A DNA stretch of 64,000 bases from NCBI GenBank assembly GCA_039707655.1, contig CM077666.1:286119166-286183165 (forward strand). Reading direction: 5' to 3'. This stretch comes from Elymus sibiricus (lineage: Eukaryota; Streptophyta; Magnoliopsida; Poales; Poaceae). The notes under the pieces are model-generated. The model was not told the DNA's origin, did not search any database, and saw nothing but the letters and a program-made list of their open reading frames with translations. A program made the translations under genes and the position numbers. Each line of letters starts with the position of its first letter. Position 1 is the first letter of the stretch. Positions 33,985-46,500 of the stretch are shown one piece after another.

Positions 33985-34560
33985 TTCTTACTAAAAAAAT
34001 GTCATGCTCTACAAAATGAAAAAAGTCATGCTCTATAGAAAAAAATGCAATGCTCTATAAAATAAAAATGCCATGCTCTTTAAAATAAAAGTGTCATGCT
34101 TGTACAAAAAACATGACATGCTCTTTGTAAATAAAAATGTCATCCTTTTTTAAGGAAAAATGTCATGCTTGTACAAAAAATGCCATGCTCTTTTGTATAA
34201 AAATGTCGTCCTTTTTTAAAGGAAAAATAACATGCTCTTCAATAACAAAAATGCCCATACTCTTACAAAATTCAAATGATGTCCTTTTTAAATGAAAAAT
34301 GCCATGCTTGTCCAAAAAAATGACATGCTGTTGTATAATAAAAATGTCATCCTTTTTAAAGGAAAGATGACATGGTCTTAAATTACCAAAAGGCCCATGC
34401 TCTTACGGAAAAAAAAATCCATGCTCTTAAATAACAAAAATGCCATGCTCTTACAAATAAAAAAAATGCAAATGTTCTTCAAAAATAAAAAAATGTCATG
34501 CTCTTTGTAATAAAAATGCAGTCCTTTTTAAAATTAAAATGCCATGCTCTTAAAAATGCC
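33985..34560 (+). repeat. AT-rich array of ATGCCATGCTCTT motifs
   Basis: Irregular units of about 20-45 bases built on AAAAATG(C/T)CATGCTCTT recur about 18 times with A-rich spacers of varying length. No gene is seen. Confidence 0.8.
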
Positions 34561-34589
34561 ATAGTTTCTTTAAAAAATGCCATACTCAA

Positions 34590-35250
34590 AGTAATTAAAG
34601 TGCCATGATGCCTATAACAAAGCTACCATGCTCTAACTAATTACGTTTCCATGGCATACATATTAAACTTGCTCCATGGTCTAAAAAATGAAATTGCCAT
34701 ATCATTTTTTACAAAAATTTCATGTCGTAAAAAATAAAAGTGTGAAACTTGACGTAATAAAAGTGCCATGATTCCTAGAATAAAGCTACATGTTCTAATT
34801 AATTAACTTGCCATGTCATACATATTAAACTTGCCTCATGGTCTAAAAAATGAAATTGCCATATCATTTCATAAGAAAATGCCACGTTGTAAAATAATAA
34901 TAAAATGCCATACTTGAAGTATTAAAAGTGTCATGATGCCTGTAATAAAGCTACCATGTTCTGATTAAGTAAGTTGCCGTGGCATACATGTTAAACTTGC
35001 CCCATTGTGTAAAAAAAGAAATTGCCATATAATTTCATACAAAAAATGTCATGTTGTAAAAATAAATAAAAATACCGTCTCGATAATAAAAGTGCCATGA
35101 TGCCTACAATAAAGCTACCATGTTCTGATTAATCAAGTTAACATGGCATACATGTTAAATTTCCCCCATGGTCTAAAAATAAATGAAATTGTCATACTAC
35201 ATACAATGAAACTACCATGATCTGATTTATAGAATTGCCATGGTCTAACT
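34590..35250 (+). repeat. ~164-bp tandem repeat, 4 copies
   Basis: The motif TG(C/T)CATGAT.CCT..AATAAAGCTAC occurs at 34601, 34764, 34929 and 35093, giving a period of 163-165 bases. Each unit also contains TTGCCATGGCATACAT-like and GAAATTGCCATAT motifs. It continues the CCATG-rich array just upstream; a fifth decayed unit may follow to 35345. Confidence 0.85.
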
Positions 35251-35489
35251 AATGAAACTGCCATGCTACCTGTAGAGAAAATATACACGATCTGATTTAT
35301 AAAAAATGTCATGGCCTAAGTAATAAAATTGCCATGCTAACTTGCAGAATAAAAAAGAAGTCATGGGCCAATATTTAGTGTGAGACCATTTATCGCGAAA
35401 CCTTATACCAGTACATTGTGTTGTCAAGAAATGACCTTCATTTACTTTAATCTGCCTAAACTTCTACCACACCTAACTTGTAGACATTA

Positions 35490-35718
35490 ACTAGCCTTGG
35501 TAAGGGATGGGCTTCTTCTGGATCAGGTCTTATTTTAGCACATTTATCCTACACATGGTATGAACACAAATCATCGTCAAAACATGTCTTGCATTGCTTT
35601 TCTCCCATGTATATAACATTCCTGGTTGTCTTAGTAGCATCTAAGACTACTGTTGGTGCGCATGGATTAGCAAAAAAAGCATGGTAAAACATATCTGACA
35701 AGATGCCATCATTCGCTG
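35490..35718 (-). pseudogene. Exon remnant of unknown Cys-rich protein
   Basis: On the minus strand an acceptor-like TTTTGTACAG precedes an open stretch reading NDGILSDMFYHAFF, then MGEKQCKTCFDDDLCSYHV. A TAG follows, then DKCAKIRPDPEEAHPLP. The paired cysteines suggest a small metal-binding motif, but I do not recognise the family. It has the same orientation as the MuDR-like gene and could be a displaced upstream exon of it or part of another element. Confidence 0.35.
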
Positions 35719-35802
35719 TACAAAATAATTAAATTTGCCATAAGAGCAATACAAAAATTCCTGAAAAATTAGTAACCATAGCTTAACTCATTTGTATTTG
35801 CA

Positions 35803-36994
35803 GACGCGGATCGTGCAGAGGAGCATGTTCTCAATTTCAAGGGATCGATCAAGGGTCATCGAGTGCTCAACCGCAACCGGGCGCGCGGCCATTTGATGCT
35901 GATGGACGACTACTTTGTCCCTGATGCCCTCTTCGCTGATAATTTTCGCCGGCGATTTTGTATGCGTGAAAATGTCTTCCATCGTCTGTACCATGGCGTC
36001 CGGTCCTTTGATGACTACTTCATCTTGAAGAAGGACGTCGTGGGAAGGATTGGGTTCTCTAGTTATCAGAAGTGCTCGGCCGCACTGCGGATGCTTGCAC
36101 ATGGCACGGCCGCTGATTCGTGGGATGAGTACCTACAGATGTCCAAGAGCACATGCGGAGATGTCATGGTCAGGTTTGCAACTGCCGTCGTTGAGGTGTT
36201 TCGACCGCAATACCTGAGAGAACCAACTGTGGCAGACACCGAGAGGCTCTTGGCAGTCTCGGAAGCAAGAGGGTGCCCAGGTTTGCTCGGATCACTTGAC
36301 TACATGCATTGGAAATGAAAGAACTACCCAAAAGCTTTGTAAGGGCAATATCAGGGTCATGTTAAGAAGCCCACCATCATTCTTGAAGTAGTTGCATCAC
36401 AGGATCTTTGGATTTGGCACGCTTTCTTTGGCATGCCCGGGTCTCACAATGACATCAATGTGCTGCAACGATCACCATTGTTTGCTAGGCTGACTGAAGG
36501 AAAAGCTCCTTCTTGCCACTATACTATCAATGGGCATGATTACAACATGGGCTACTATCTGGTTGACGGTATCTATCCTCCATGGGCTACCTTTGTCAAC
36601 CATCTCTAACCCAGTTGGTCAGAAAAAGTCTCACTTTGCCCAAAGACAAGAAGCAGCTAGAAAGGATGTTGAGAGGGCTTTTGGAGTTCTGCAGACACGT
36701 TTTGCAGTTGTTCGTAGACCTGCTAAACAATAGGATCCGGAGACCTTGTGGGAGGTGATGACCTGTTGTGTGATCATGCACAACATGATCGTGGAGGATG
36801 AGGGTGAGGATGCTGTCGCAGGTCTTGAATTTGAAAACATGAGTGATCCTATCGAACTTCCCGACCAAAATCCGGCCACATTTGAAGAGTTTGTTCAAAT
36901 GCATCAACAAATTCGGCATCGAGCAACTCACGAGCAACTGAAGTAAGATCTGATTGAGCATCTGTTGGCAGTCAAGAGGGACAACAATGTTTGA
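35803..36994 (+). pseudogene. PIF/Harbinger transposase, broken
   Basis: The frame runs from about 35803 and matches the plant Harbinger transposase (DDE_Tnp_4/Plant_tran type): FRRRFCMRENVFHRL, then GCPGLLGSLDYMHWK, WIWHAFFGMPGSHNDINVL, GYYLVDGIYPPWATF and RKDVERAFGVLQTRF. The catalytic Asp of GSLDYMH, the Asp of YLVDGIYP and the Glu of DVERAFG are all present. It is inactivated by a TGA at 36316-36318 where Trp is expected, a TAA near 36341, a one-base frameshift near 36600, a TAG at 36731 and a TAA near 36944. The upstream exon and left terminus are not found, so the 5' side seems truncated. Confidence 0.88.
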
Positions 36995-37089
36995 GTGTAA
37001 TATTTAAACTTTTTTAATTAGAACTACCACTGCATTTGAACATTTCAACTATTTTAGACTATATATGCAGCTAGTTGAATGTGCGGACT

Positions 37090-37221
37090 TTAAAAAAAGG
37101 GATCGGATATATGCGGGTAGCGTCGGATGGCAGCCTCCGGCATCAGTGTCTGCGGACTGGTCCCCCTGTCCGCAGACGGATGCCGGAGCAAATTTGCGGG
37201 TCAGCGTTGAAGATGCCCTTA
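37090..37221 (+). mobile_element. Right terminus of the PIF/Harbinger element
   Basis: The segment ends GTCAGCGTTGAAGATGCCC followed by TTA (37219-37221), the usual Harbinger target duplication. A very similar end occurs at 50042-50154 in the same orientation. The CACTA end follows only four bases later. Confidence 0.7.
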
Positions 37222-39599
37222 GACGCACTACTGGGAAAGGGCTTATAGGTGATCACAAATTAGTGGCGGGCGAGGCCGGGTACCCGCCACAGCTAATTTT
37301 GAAAACCAGCAGCGGCGGGTGCCAGAAAGGACCTGCCAGCGCTAGTAGTGTAGAAGTGGCGGGTGCGCCAGAGCGATCGCCACAGCTGGACTCGCAAAAT
37401 TTGCTAGCGTGTTGAAACCTTCCACTGGCGGGCCATGCGGCCCACCCGCCACAGCTACTTCGTCTTACAGTGGCGGTCGTGGAATAAGCCCGCCACAGAT
37501 ATAGTTGTTGGGGAACGTTGCATGGGAAACAAAAATTTTCCTACGCACACGCAAGATCTATCCATGGTGATGAGCATCTACGAGAGGGAGAGTGGATCTA
37601 CATACCCTTGTAGATCGCTAAGCGGGAAGCGTTAAGAAACGCGGTTGATGTAGTCGAACGTCTTCGCGATCCAAATCGCCGAGCATCCCGCGATCCCATC
37701 ACGATCCATCTCGCGATCCAATCTCAATCCGTCCCGCGATCCCATCACGATCCGTCCCGCGATCAAATCACGAATCGTCTCGCGATCCTGATCACGGTCC
37801 TTCCGATCTAGCGCCGAACGGACGGCACCTCCGCGTTCAGCACACGTACAGCTCGATGACGATCTCCACCTTCTTGATCCAGCAAGAGGGAGCGGAGAGG
37901 TAGAAGAGTTCTCCGGCGGCGCGACGGCGCGGCGGCGATGGTGGTGGAACAATTCCAGCAGGGCTTCGCCTAAGCACCGCTGAAACTAGACTAGAGGAGA
38001 AACCGATCTAGATGAAGTAGAGGGAGCACGTGGCAATTAGGGTTTGCTCTTCCCTCTAAATCCTCTAGTATATATAGGAGGGAGGGAGGGGAGGACACAG
38101 CCTCAAACCCTCAAGGTTTGGCCGAAATTGGAGGTGGAGGAGTCCTACTCCAATCCTATTAGGAGTAGGATTCCTCCTCTCCACTTGGAAACCTTTCCAC
38201 CTTTCCTCCTTTGGATTTTTTCCACCCAAAGCCACATGGGCCTTAGTGGGGGGGGGGGATTAGGCCAGTCCACTAGGGGCTGGTTTGACTCCTCCCACAG
38301 CCCATGAGGTCCTTTGGGTCGAGACACCCCTCCCGATGGTCCCCGGTACGCCTCTCGGCACTCCCGGTACACTACCGAAATACCCGAAACTTTTTCGGTG
38401 ACCAAAACAGGACTTCCTATATATCAATCTTTACCTCCAGACCATTCCGGAGCTCCTCGTGACGTCCAGGATCTCATCCGGGACTCCGAACAACCTTCGG
38501 TCACCACCATACATAACTCTACTATACCGAAACTTCACCGAACCTTAAGTGTGCAGACCCTGTGGGTTCGGAACTATGTAGACATGACCAAGACACCTCT
38601 ACGGTCAATAACCAATAGCGGGACCTGGATGCCCATATTGGTTCCTACATATTCTACGAAGATCTTTATCGGTTGAACCTCTATGTCAAGGATTCAATTA
38701 ATCCCGTATGTTGTTCCCTTTGTTCTTCGGTATGTTACTTGCCCGAGATTCGATCGTCGGTATCTCTATACCTAGTTCAATCTCGTTATCGACAAGTCTC
38801 TTTACTCGTTCTGTAATACAAGATCCCGTGGCTAACACTTAGTCACATTGCTTGCAAGGCTTATTGTGATGTTGTATTACCGAGTGGGCCCTGAGATACC
38901 TCTCCGTCACACGGAGTAACAAATCCCAGTCTTGATCCATGCCCACTCAACAGACACCCTCGGAGATACCTGTAGAGCATCTTTATAGTCACCCAGTTAC
39001 GTTGTGACGTTTGATACACACAAGGTATTCCTCTGGTGTCAGTGAGTTGCATGATCTCATGGTCATAGGAACAGATACTTGACATGTAGAAAACTATAGC
39101 AATAAACTGACACGATCATATGCTATGTTTATAGTTTGGGTCTTGTCCATCACATCATTCTCCTAATGATGTGATCCCGTTATCAAATGACATCTCATGT
39201 CTATGACCAGGAAACCTTGACCATCTTTGATCAACGAACTAGTTAACTAGAGGCATACTAGGGACACAGTGTTGTCTATGTACCCACACATGTATTTGAG
39301 TTTCCAATCAATACAATTATAGCATGGATAATAAACGATTATCACGAACAAGGAAATATAATAATAACCAATTTATTATTGCCTCTAGGGCATATTTCCA
39401 ACAGTCTCCCACTTGCACTAGAGTCAATAATCTAGTTCACATCACCATGTGTTTTACATTGTTATGAATCTAACACCCAATGAGTTCTGGGGTTCGATCA
39501 TGCTTTGCATGTGAGAGAGGTCTTTAGTCAACGGGTCTGCGACATTCAGATCCGTGTGTACTTTGCAAATCTCTATGTCATACTGTAGACACTGCTACC

Positions 39600-42500
39600 A
39601 CACTCCACTTGGAGCTATTCCAAATGGCTGCTCCACTATACATATCCGGATTGCTACTCAGAGTCATCCGGATTGGTGTTAAAGCTTGCATCGACGTAAC
39701 CCTTTACGACGAACTCTTTATCACCTCCATAATCGAGAAATATTTCCTTAGTCCTCTAGTTACTAAGGATAATCTTGACCGCTGTCCAGTGGTCCACTCC
39801 TGGATCACTCTTGTACCCCTTGACAGACTCATGGCAAGGCACACACAGGTGCGGTACATAGCATGGCATACTATACAGAGCCTATGAATAAGGCATAGGG
39901 GACGACCTTCGTCCTTTCTCTTTCTTCTGCCGTGGTCGAGCTTTGAGTCTCACTCAACTCCACACCTTACAAATCAGGCAGGAACTCTTTCTTTGGCTGA
40001 TCCATTTTGAACTCTTTCAAAATCTTGTCAAGGTATGTACTCATTGAAAGTTTTATCAGACGTCTTGATCTACCTCTATAGATCAAGATGCCCAATATTT
40101 AAGTAGCTTCATTCCAGGTTTTCCTTTGAAAAACTCCTTTTCAAACAACCCTTTATGCTTTCCAGAAATTCTACATCATTTCCGATCAACAATATGTCAT
40201 CCACATATACTTTTCAGAAATTCTATAATGCTCCCACTCACTTTATTGTAAATACAAGTTTCTCATAAACTTTGTATAGACTCAAAAACTTTGATCACCT
40301 CATCAAAGCGTATATTCCAACTCCGAGATGCTTGCTCCAGTCCATAGAAGGATCGCTGGAGCTTGCATATATTTTAGCATCCTTAGAACTGACAAAACCT
40401 TCCGGCTGTATCACATACAACCTTTCCTCACGGATACCGTTAAGGAAATGATGTTTTGACATCCATCTGCCAGATTTCATAATCGAAAAATGCAGCAACT
40501 GCTAACATAATTCCAACAGACTTTAGCATCGCTACGGGTGAGAAAGTCTCATCGTAGTCAACTCCTTGAACTTGTGAAAAACCCTTTGCCACAAGTCAAG
40601 CTTTATAGACGGTGACATTACCGTCCGCGTCCGTCTTCCTTTTAAAGATCCATTTGTTCTGAATGGCCTTTCACCCTTCAGGTAATACTTCCAAAGCCCA
40701 TACTTTGTTTTCTTACATGGATCCCATCTCGGATTGCATGGCCTCTAACCATTTCTCGGAATCCGGGCCCATCATCACTTCTCCATAGCTCGTAGGTTCA
40801 TCGTTGTCCAACAACATGACCTCTAAGACAAGGTTGCCGTACCACTCAGGAGCAGTACGCGTCCTTGTCGACCTACGAGGTTCGATAGTAACTTGATCCG
40901 AAGCTTTATGATCATCATCATTAACTTCCTCTTCAACTAATGTAGGCTCCATAGAAACAACTTTCTGCGCTGCGCTACTCTCTGGTTGAAACAAAGGTTC
41001 AACAACCTCATCAAGTTCTATCTTCCTCCTACTCAATTCTTTCGAGAGAAACTCTTTCTCGAGAAAGGACCCGTTTTAGCAACACACACTTTGTCCTTGG
41101 ATCTGAGATAGAAGGTTTACCCAACTGTTACGTTAGGGTATTCTATGAAGATGCATTTGTCCGCTTTGGGTTCGAGCTCATTAGGTTGAAAACCTTTTCC
41201 ACATAAGCGTCGCAGCCCCAAACATTAAGAAATTACAGCTTAGGTTTCTGCCAAACCAAAATTCATACGGTGTCATCTCAACGGACTTTAGATGGTGCCC
41301 CTTTTTAAAGTGAATGTAGTTGTCTCTAATGCATAACCCCAAAACGATAGTGGCAAATCGATAAGAGACATCATAGTACGCACCATATCCAATAGAGCAC
41401 GACTACGACGTTCGGACACACCATCACACTATGGTGTTCCAGGTGGCGTGAGTTGTGAAACAACTTCCACATTGTCTTAAGTTGTATACCAAACTCGTAA
41501 CTCAGATATTTACCTATACGATCATATTGTAGATATTTTATCTTCTTGTCACGATGATCTCAAACTTCACTCTGAATTTGTTTGAACTTTTCAAATGTTT
41601 CAGACTTGTGTTTCATTAAGTAAATATCCCCATATCTACTCAAATCATCAGTGAAGGTAGGAAAATAATGATATCCACCGCACGCTACAACACTCATTGG
41701 ACCGAATACATCAACATGTATCATTTCCAATAAGTCACTTGCCCGCTCCATCATACCGGAAAACGGGGTCTTAGTCATCTTGCCCATGAGGCATGGTCCG
41801 CATGTCTCAACCGATTTGAAATCGAATGAGTCCAAAGATCCATCAACATGGAGTTTCTTCATGCGTTTTACACCAATATGACATTTAGCGGCAGGCCACA
41901 AGTATGTGGTACTATCATTATTAACTTTGTATCTTTTGGCATCAATATTATGAACATGTGTATCACTACGATCAAGATTCAATAAACCATTCTCATTGGG
42001 TGCATGACCATTGAAGGTATTATTCATGTAAACAGAATAACCATTATTCTCTAACTTGAATGAATAACCGTATTGCAATAAACATGATCTAATCACGTTC
42101 ATGCTCAACGCAAACACCAAATAACATTTATTTAGGTTCATCACTAATCCCGAAGGTAGAGAGAGCGTGCGATGGTGATCACATCAACCTTGGAAACACT
42201 TCCAACACTCATCGTCACCTCACCCTTAGCTAGCCTCCGTTTATTCCGTAGCTTTTATTTCGAGTTACTAACATTTAGCAACCGAACCGGTATCCAATAC
42301 CCAGGTGCTACTAGGAGTACTAGCAAGGTACACACGTATATCAAATATACTTCTATCGACGTTGCCAGCCTTCTTATCTACCAAGTATCTAGGGTTGTTC
42401 CGCTTCAGCGACCGTTCTCCTCATAATAGAAGCACTTAGTCTCGGGTTTGGGTTCAACCATGGGTTTCTTCACTGGAGCAGCAACTGACTTGCCATCCAT

Positions 42501-42900
42501 GAAGTTTCCCTCCTAGCCCTTACCCTTCTCGAAACTAGTGGTTTCACTAACCATCAACACTTGATGCTCCTTCTTGATTTCTACCTTCGCGGTGTCAAAC
42601 ATCGCGAATAGCTCAGGGATCATTATTTCTATCCCTGGCATTTTATAGTTCATCACGAGGCTCTAGTAGCTTAGTGACAGTGACTTGGAGAACTATATCA
42701 ATCACTATCTTATCTGGAAGATCAACTCCCACTCGATTCAAGCGATTGTAGCACCCAGACAATCTGAGCACATGCTCACCGATTGAGCTATTCTCCTTCA
42801 TCTTGCAGGCAAAGAATCTTGTTGGAGGTCTCATACCTCTCAACACGGGCATGAGCCTGAGATCCCAATTTCATCTCTTAAAACATCTCATATGTTCCGT
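39600..42900 (-). pseudogene. Copia gag-pol polyprotein remains
   Basis: Minus strand order: a gag piece (42852-42643, EHVLRLSGCYNRL); GAG-pre-integrase and integrase (42144-41560: CHIGVKRMKKLH, then CGPCLMGKMTKTPF, HVDVFGPM and FTDDLSRYG); a linker and RT start (41036-40713, RRSTRTRTAPEWYGN, then KWLEAMQSEM); and RT core (about 40700-40100: NKWIFKRKTDADG, WQMDVKTSFLNG, YVDDILLIGND). Stops are frequent, for example a TGA before LVAKGF and others after QSEMGSM and IYALMR. RNase H is not clearly recoverable. No working polyprotein is possible. Confidence 0.85.
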
Positions 42901-44423
42901 GACGTTCAAAACATTTTGGAGCCTCAATTCTAAGCCGTAATGCATGACGCACTGAACTATCAAGTAGTCATCAGAACGTGCCTGTCAGATGTTCACAACA
43001 TCTACAAACGACGCTTGAGGGGGTGGCGCACCGAGCGGTGCATTAAGGACATAAGCCTTCTGTGCAGCAATGAGGACAATCCTCAGATCACGGACCCAGT
43101 CCGCATTATTGCTACCATCATCTTTCAACTCTATTTCTCTAGGAACATATAAAAATTCAAGGGAGCTACAGCGCGAGCTAGTAATCTACAACATAATTTG
43201 CAAAGACATTTTGACTATGTTCATGATAATGAGTTTAGTTAATCATATTACTTAAAAACTCCCACTCAAATTGACATCCCTCCGGTCATTCGAGTGACAC
43301 ATGATCCAAATCCACCAACTCAAGTCCGATCATCACGTGAGTTGAGGTGGTTTCAATGGTGAACATCTTCATGTTGATCATATCTACTATATGACTCATG
43401 TTCGACCTTTCGGTCTCTTGTGTTCCGAGGCCATGTCTGTACATGCTAGGCTCGTCAAGTTTAACCCGAGTGTTCCGCACGTGCAACATTGGCTTGCACC
43501 CGTTGTATGTGAACGTAGAGTCTATCACACCCGATCATCACGTGGTGTATCAAAACGACGAACTTTTGCAACGGTGCACACTCGGGGAGAACACAATTTT
43601 ATCTTGAAATTTTAGTGAGGGATCACCTTATAATGCTACCGTCGTCCTAAGCAAAATAAGATGCATAAAAGGATTAACATCACATGCAAAGCATAAGTGA
43701 CATGATATGGCCATGAACTTGTACTTTTGATCTCCATCTTCAAAGCACCGGCATGATCTCCATCGTCACCGGCATAACACCATGATCTCCATCATCTTGA
43801 TCTCCATCGATGTGTCGCCATGAGGTTGTCGCGCCGACTGTTGCTTCCACGACTATTGCTAACTCATAGCGATAAAGTAAAGCAAAAACGGCGAAAATAA
43901 TTAAAGACAACCCTATGGCTCCTGCCGGTTGCCGTACTCATCAACATGCAAGTCGTGATATTCTATACAATACATGATCATCTCATACATCACATATATC
44001 TCATCATGTAATTGGCCATATCACATCACAACATACCCTGCAAAAACAAGTTAGACGTCCTCTAATTGTTGTTGCAAGTTTTACGTGGCTACTACGGGTA
44101 TCTAGCAAGAACAATTCTTACCTACGCAAAAACCACAACGGTGATACAAAAATTGCTATTCAACCTTCTCAAGGACCGCCTTTGTCAAATCCGATCCGAC
44201 TAAAGTGGGAGAAACAGACACCCGCCAGCCATCTTTATGCAACGAAGTTACATGTCAGTTGATGGAACCGGTCTCTCGTAAGCGTACGAGTAATGTTGGT
44301 CCGGGCCGCTTCATCCCACAATACCGCCGAATCAAGAAAAGACCAATTGAGGAAGCAATCTGAATATCAACGCCCACAAACTCCTTTGTGTTCTACTCGA
44401 GATCTCATCTACACATAGACCTA

Positions 44424-44435
44424 GCTCTGATACCA
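44424..44435 (-). other. Copia primer-binding site (tRNA-iMet)
   Basis: TGGTATCAGAGC lies one base inside the 5' LTR on the element strand. It is complementary to the 3' end of initiator tRNA-Met and is the standard start site for minus-strand cDNA of Copia elements. Confidence 0.95.
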
Positions 44436-46500
44436 CTGTTGGGGAACGTTGCATGGGAAACAAAAATTTTCCTACGCACACGCAAGATCTATCCATGGTG
44501 ATGAGCATATACGAGAGGGAGAGTGGATCTACATACCCTTGTAGATCGCTAAGCGGGAAGCGTTAAGAAACGCGGTTGATGCAGTCGAACGTCTTCGCGA
44601 TCCAAATCGCCGAGCGTCCCGCAATCCCATCACGATCCATCTCGTGATCCAATCTCGATCCGTCCCGCGATCCCATCACGATCCGTCCCGCGATCAAATC
44701 ACGAATCGTCTCGCGATCCTGATCACGGTCCTTCCGATCTAGCGCCGAACGGACGGCACCTCCGCGTTCAGCACACGTACAGCTCGATGACGATCTCCAC
44801 CTTCTTGATCCAGCAAGAGGGAGCGGAGAGGTAGAAGAGTTCTCCGGCGGCGCGACGGCGCGGCGGCGATGGTGGTGGAACAATTCCGGCAGGGCTTCGC
44901 CTAAGCACCGCTGAAACTAGACTAGAGGAGAAACCGATCTAGATGAAGTAGAGGGAGCACGTGGCAATTAGGGTTAGCTCTTCCCTCTAAATCCTCTAGT
45001 ATATATAGGAGGGAGGGAGGGGAGGACACAGCCTCAAACCCTCAAGGTTTGGCCGAAATTGGAGGTGGAGGAGTCCTACTCCAATCCTATTAGGAGTAGG
45101 ATTCCTCCTCTCCACTTGGAAACCCTTTCCACCTTTCCTCCTTTGGATTTTTTCCACCCAAAGCCACATGGGCCTTAGTGGGGGGGGATTAGGCCAGTCC
45201 ACTAGGGGCTGGTTTGACTCCTCCCATAGCCCATGAGGTCCTTTGGGTCGAGACACCCCTCCCGATGGTCCCCGGTACGCCTCTCGGCACTCCCGGTACA
45301 CTACCGAAATACCCGAAACTTTTCCGGTGACCAAAACAGGACTTCCTATATATCAATCTTTACCTCCAGACCATTCCGAAGCTCCTCGTGACGTCCAGGA
45401 TCTCATCCGGGACTCCGAACAACCTTCGGTCACCACCATACATAACTCTACTATACCGAAACGTCACCGAACCTTAAGTGTGCAGACCCTGCGGGTTCGA
45501 GAACTATGTAGACATGACCAAGACACCTCTACGGCAATAACCAATAGCGGGACCTGGATGCCCATATTGGTTCCTACATATTCTACGAAGATCTTTATCG
45601 GTTGAACCTCTATGTCAAGGATTCAGTTAATCCCGTATGTTGTTCCCTTTGTTCTTTGGTATGTTACTTGCCCGAGATTCGATCGTCGGTATCTCTATAC
45701 CTAGTTCAATCTCGTTACCGGCAAGTCTCTTTACTCGTTCTGTAATACAAGATCCCGTGGCTAACACTTAGTCACATTGCTTGCAAGGCTTATTGTGATG
45801 TTGTATTACCGAGTGGGCCCTGAGATACCTCTCCGTCACACGGAGTAACAAATCCCAGTCTTGATCCATGCCCACTCAACAAACACCCTCGGAGATACCT
45901 GTAGAGCATCTTTATAGTCACCCAGTTACGTTGTGACGTTTGATACACACAAGGTATTCCTCCGGTGTCAGTGAGTTGCATGATCTCATGGTCATAGGAA
46001 CAGATACTTGACATGCAGAAAACTATAGCAATAAACTGACACGATCATATGCTATGTTTATAGTTTGGGTCTTGTCCATCACATCATTCTCCTAATGATG
46101 TGATCCCGTTATCAAATGACATCTCATGTCTATGGCCAGGAAACCTTGACCATCTTTGATCAACGAACTAGTTAACTAGAGGCATACTAGGGACACAGTG
46201 TTGTCTATGTACCCACACATGTATTTGAGTTTCCAATCAATACAATTATAGCATGGATAATAAACGATTATCACGAACAAGGAAATATAATAATAACCAA
46301 TTTATTATTGCCTCTAGGGCATATTTCCAACAATAGTGGGGTGACCCACTCAAGTTTTTAATTTTCCATATCCATATGTTTGCAGTGGCGGGCAACAAAG
46401 GCACTCGCCACTACCGCAATGCAGTCACCCGCTTAAATAAAAAAATATCAAGGAGTCAGCAGTGGCGTGCATCCTGTAGTGCCCGCCACAGAACTTTATT

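Larger units (their letters stand above)
37501..46337 (-). mobile_element. Full-length Copia retrotransposon, BARE-1/WIS/Angela type
   Basis: The element is 37506-46332 with ATAGT duplications on both sides (37501-37505, 46333-46337). LTRs are 37506-39403 (3') and 44437-46332 (5'), read on the minus strand as TGTTGGAAATATGCCC...CCCCAACA. The primer-binding site TGGTATCAGAGC (44424-44435 on minus) fits initiator tRNA-Met. A polypurine tract AAGTGGGAGAC lies just inside the 3' LTR. I count about 25 differences between the LTRs, or roughly 98.7% identity. The 5.0-kb interior codes for gag, integrase and reverse transcriptase but is full of stops. The host is the CACTA element. Confidence 0.95.

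Noticed and set aside
37632..37952. 106-codon ORF, repeated at 44563-44883
   Set aside because: Lies wholly in the Copia LTR leader and occurs in both LTRs; it is not a host gene and has no known domain.
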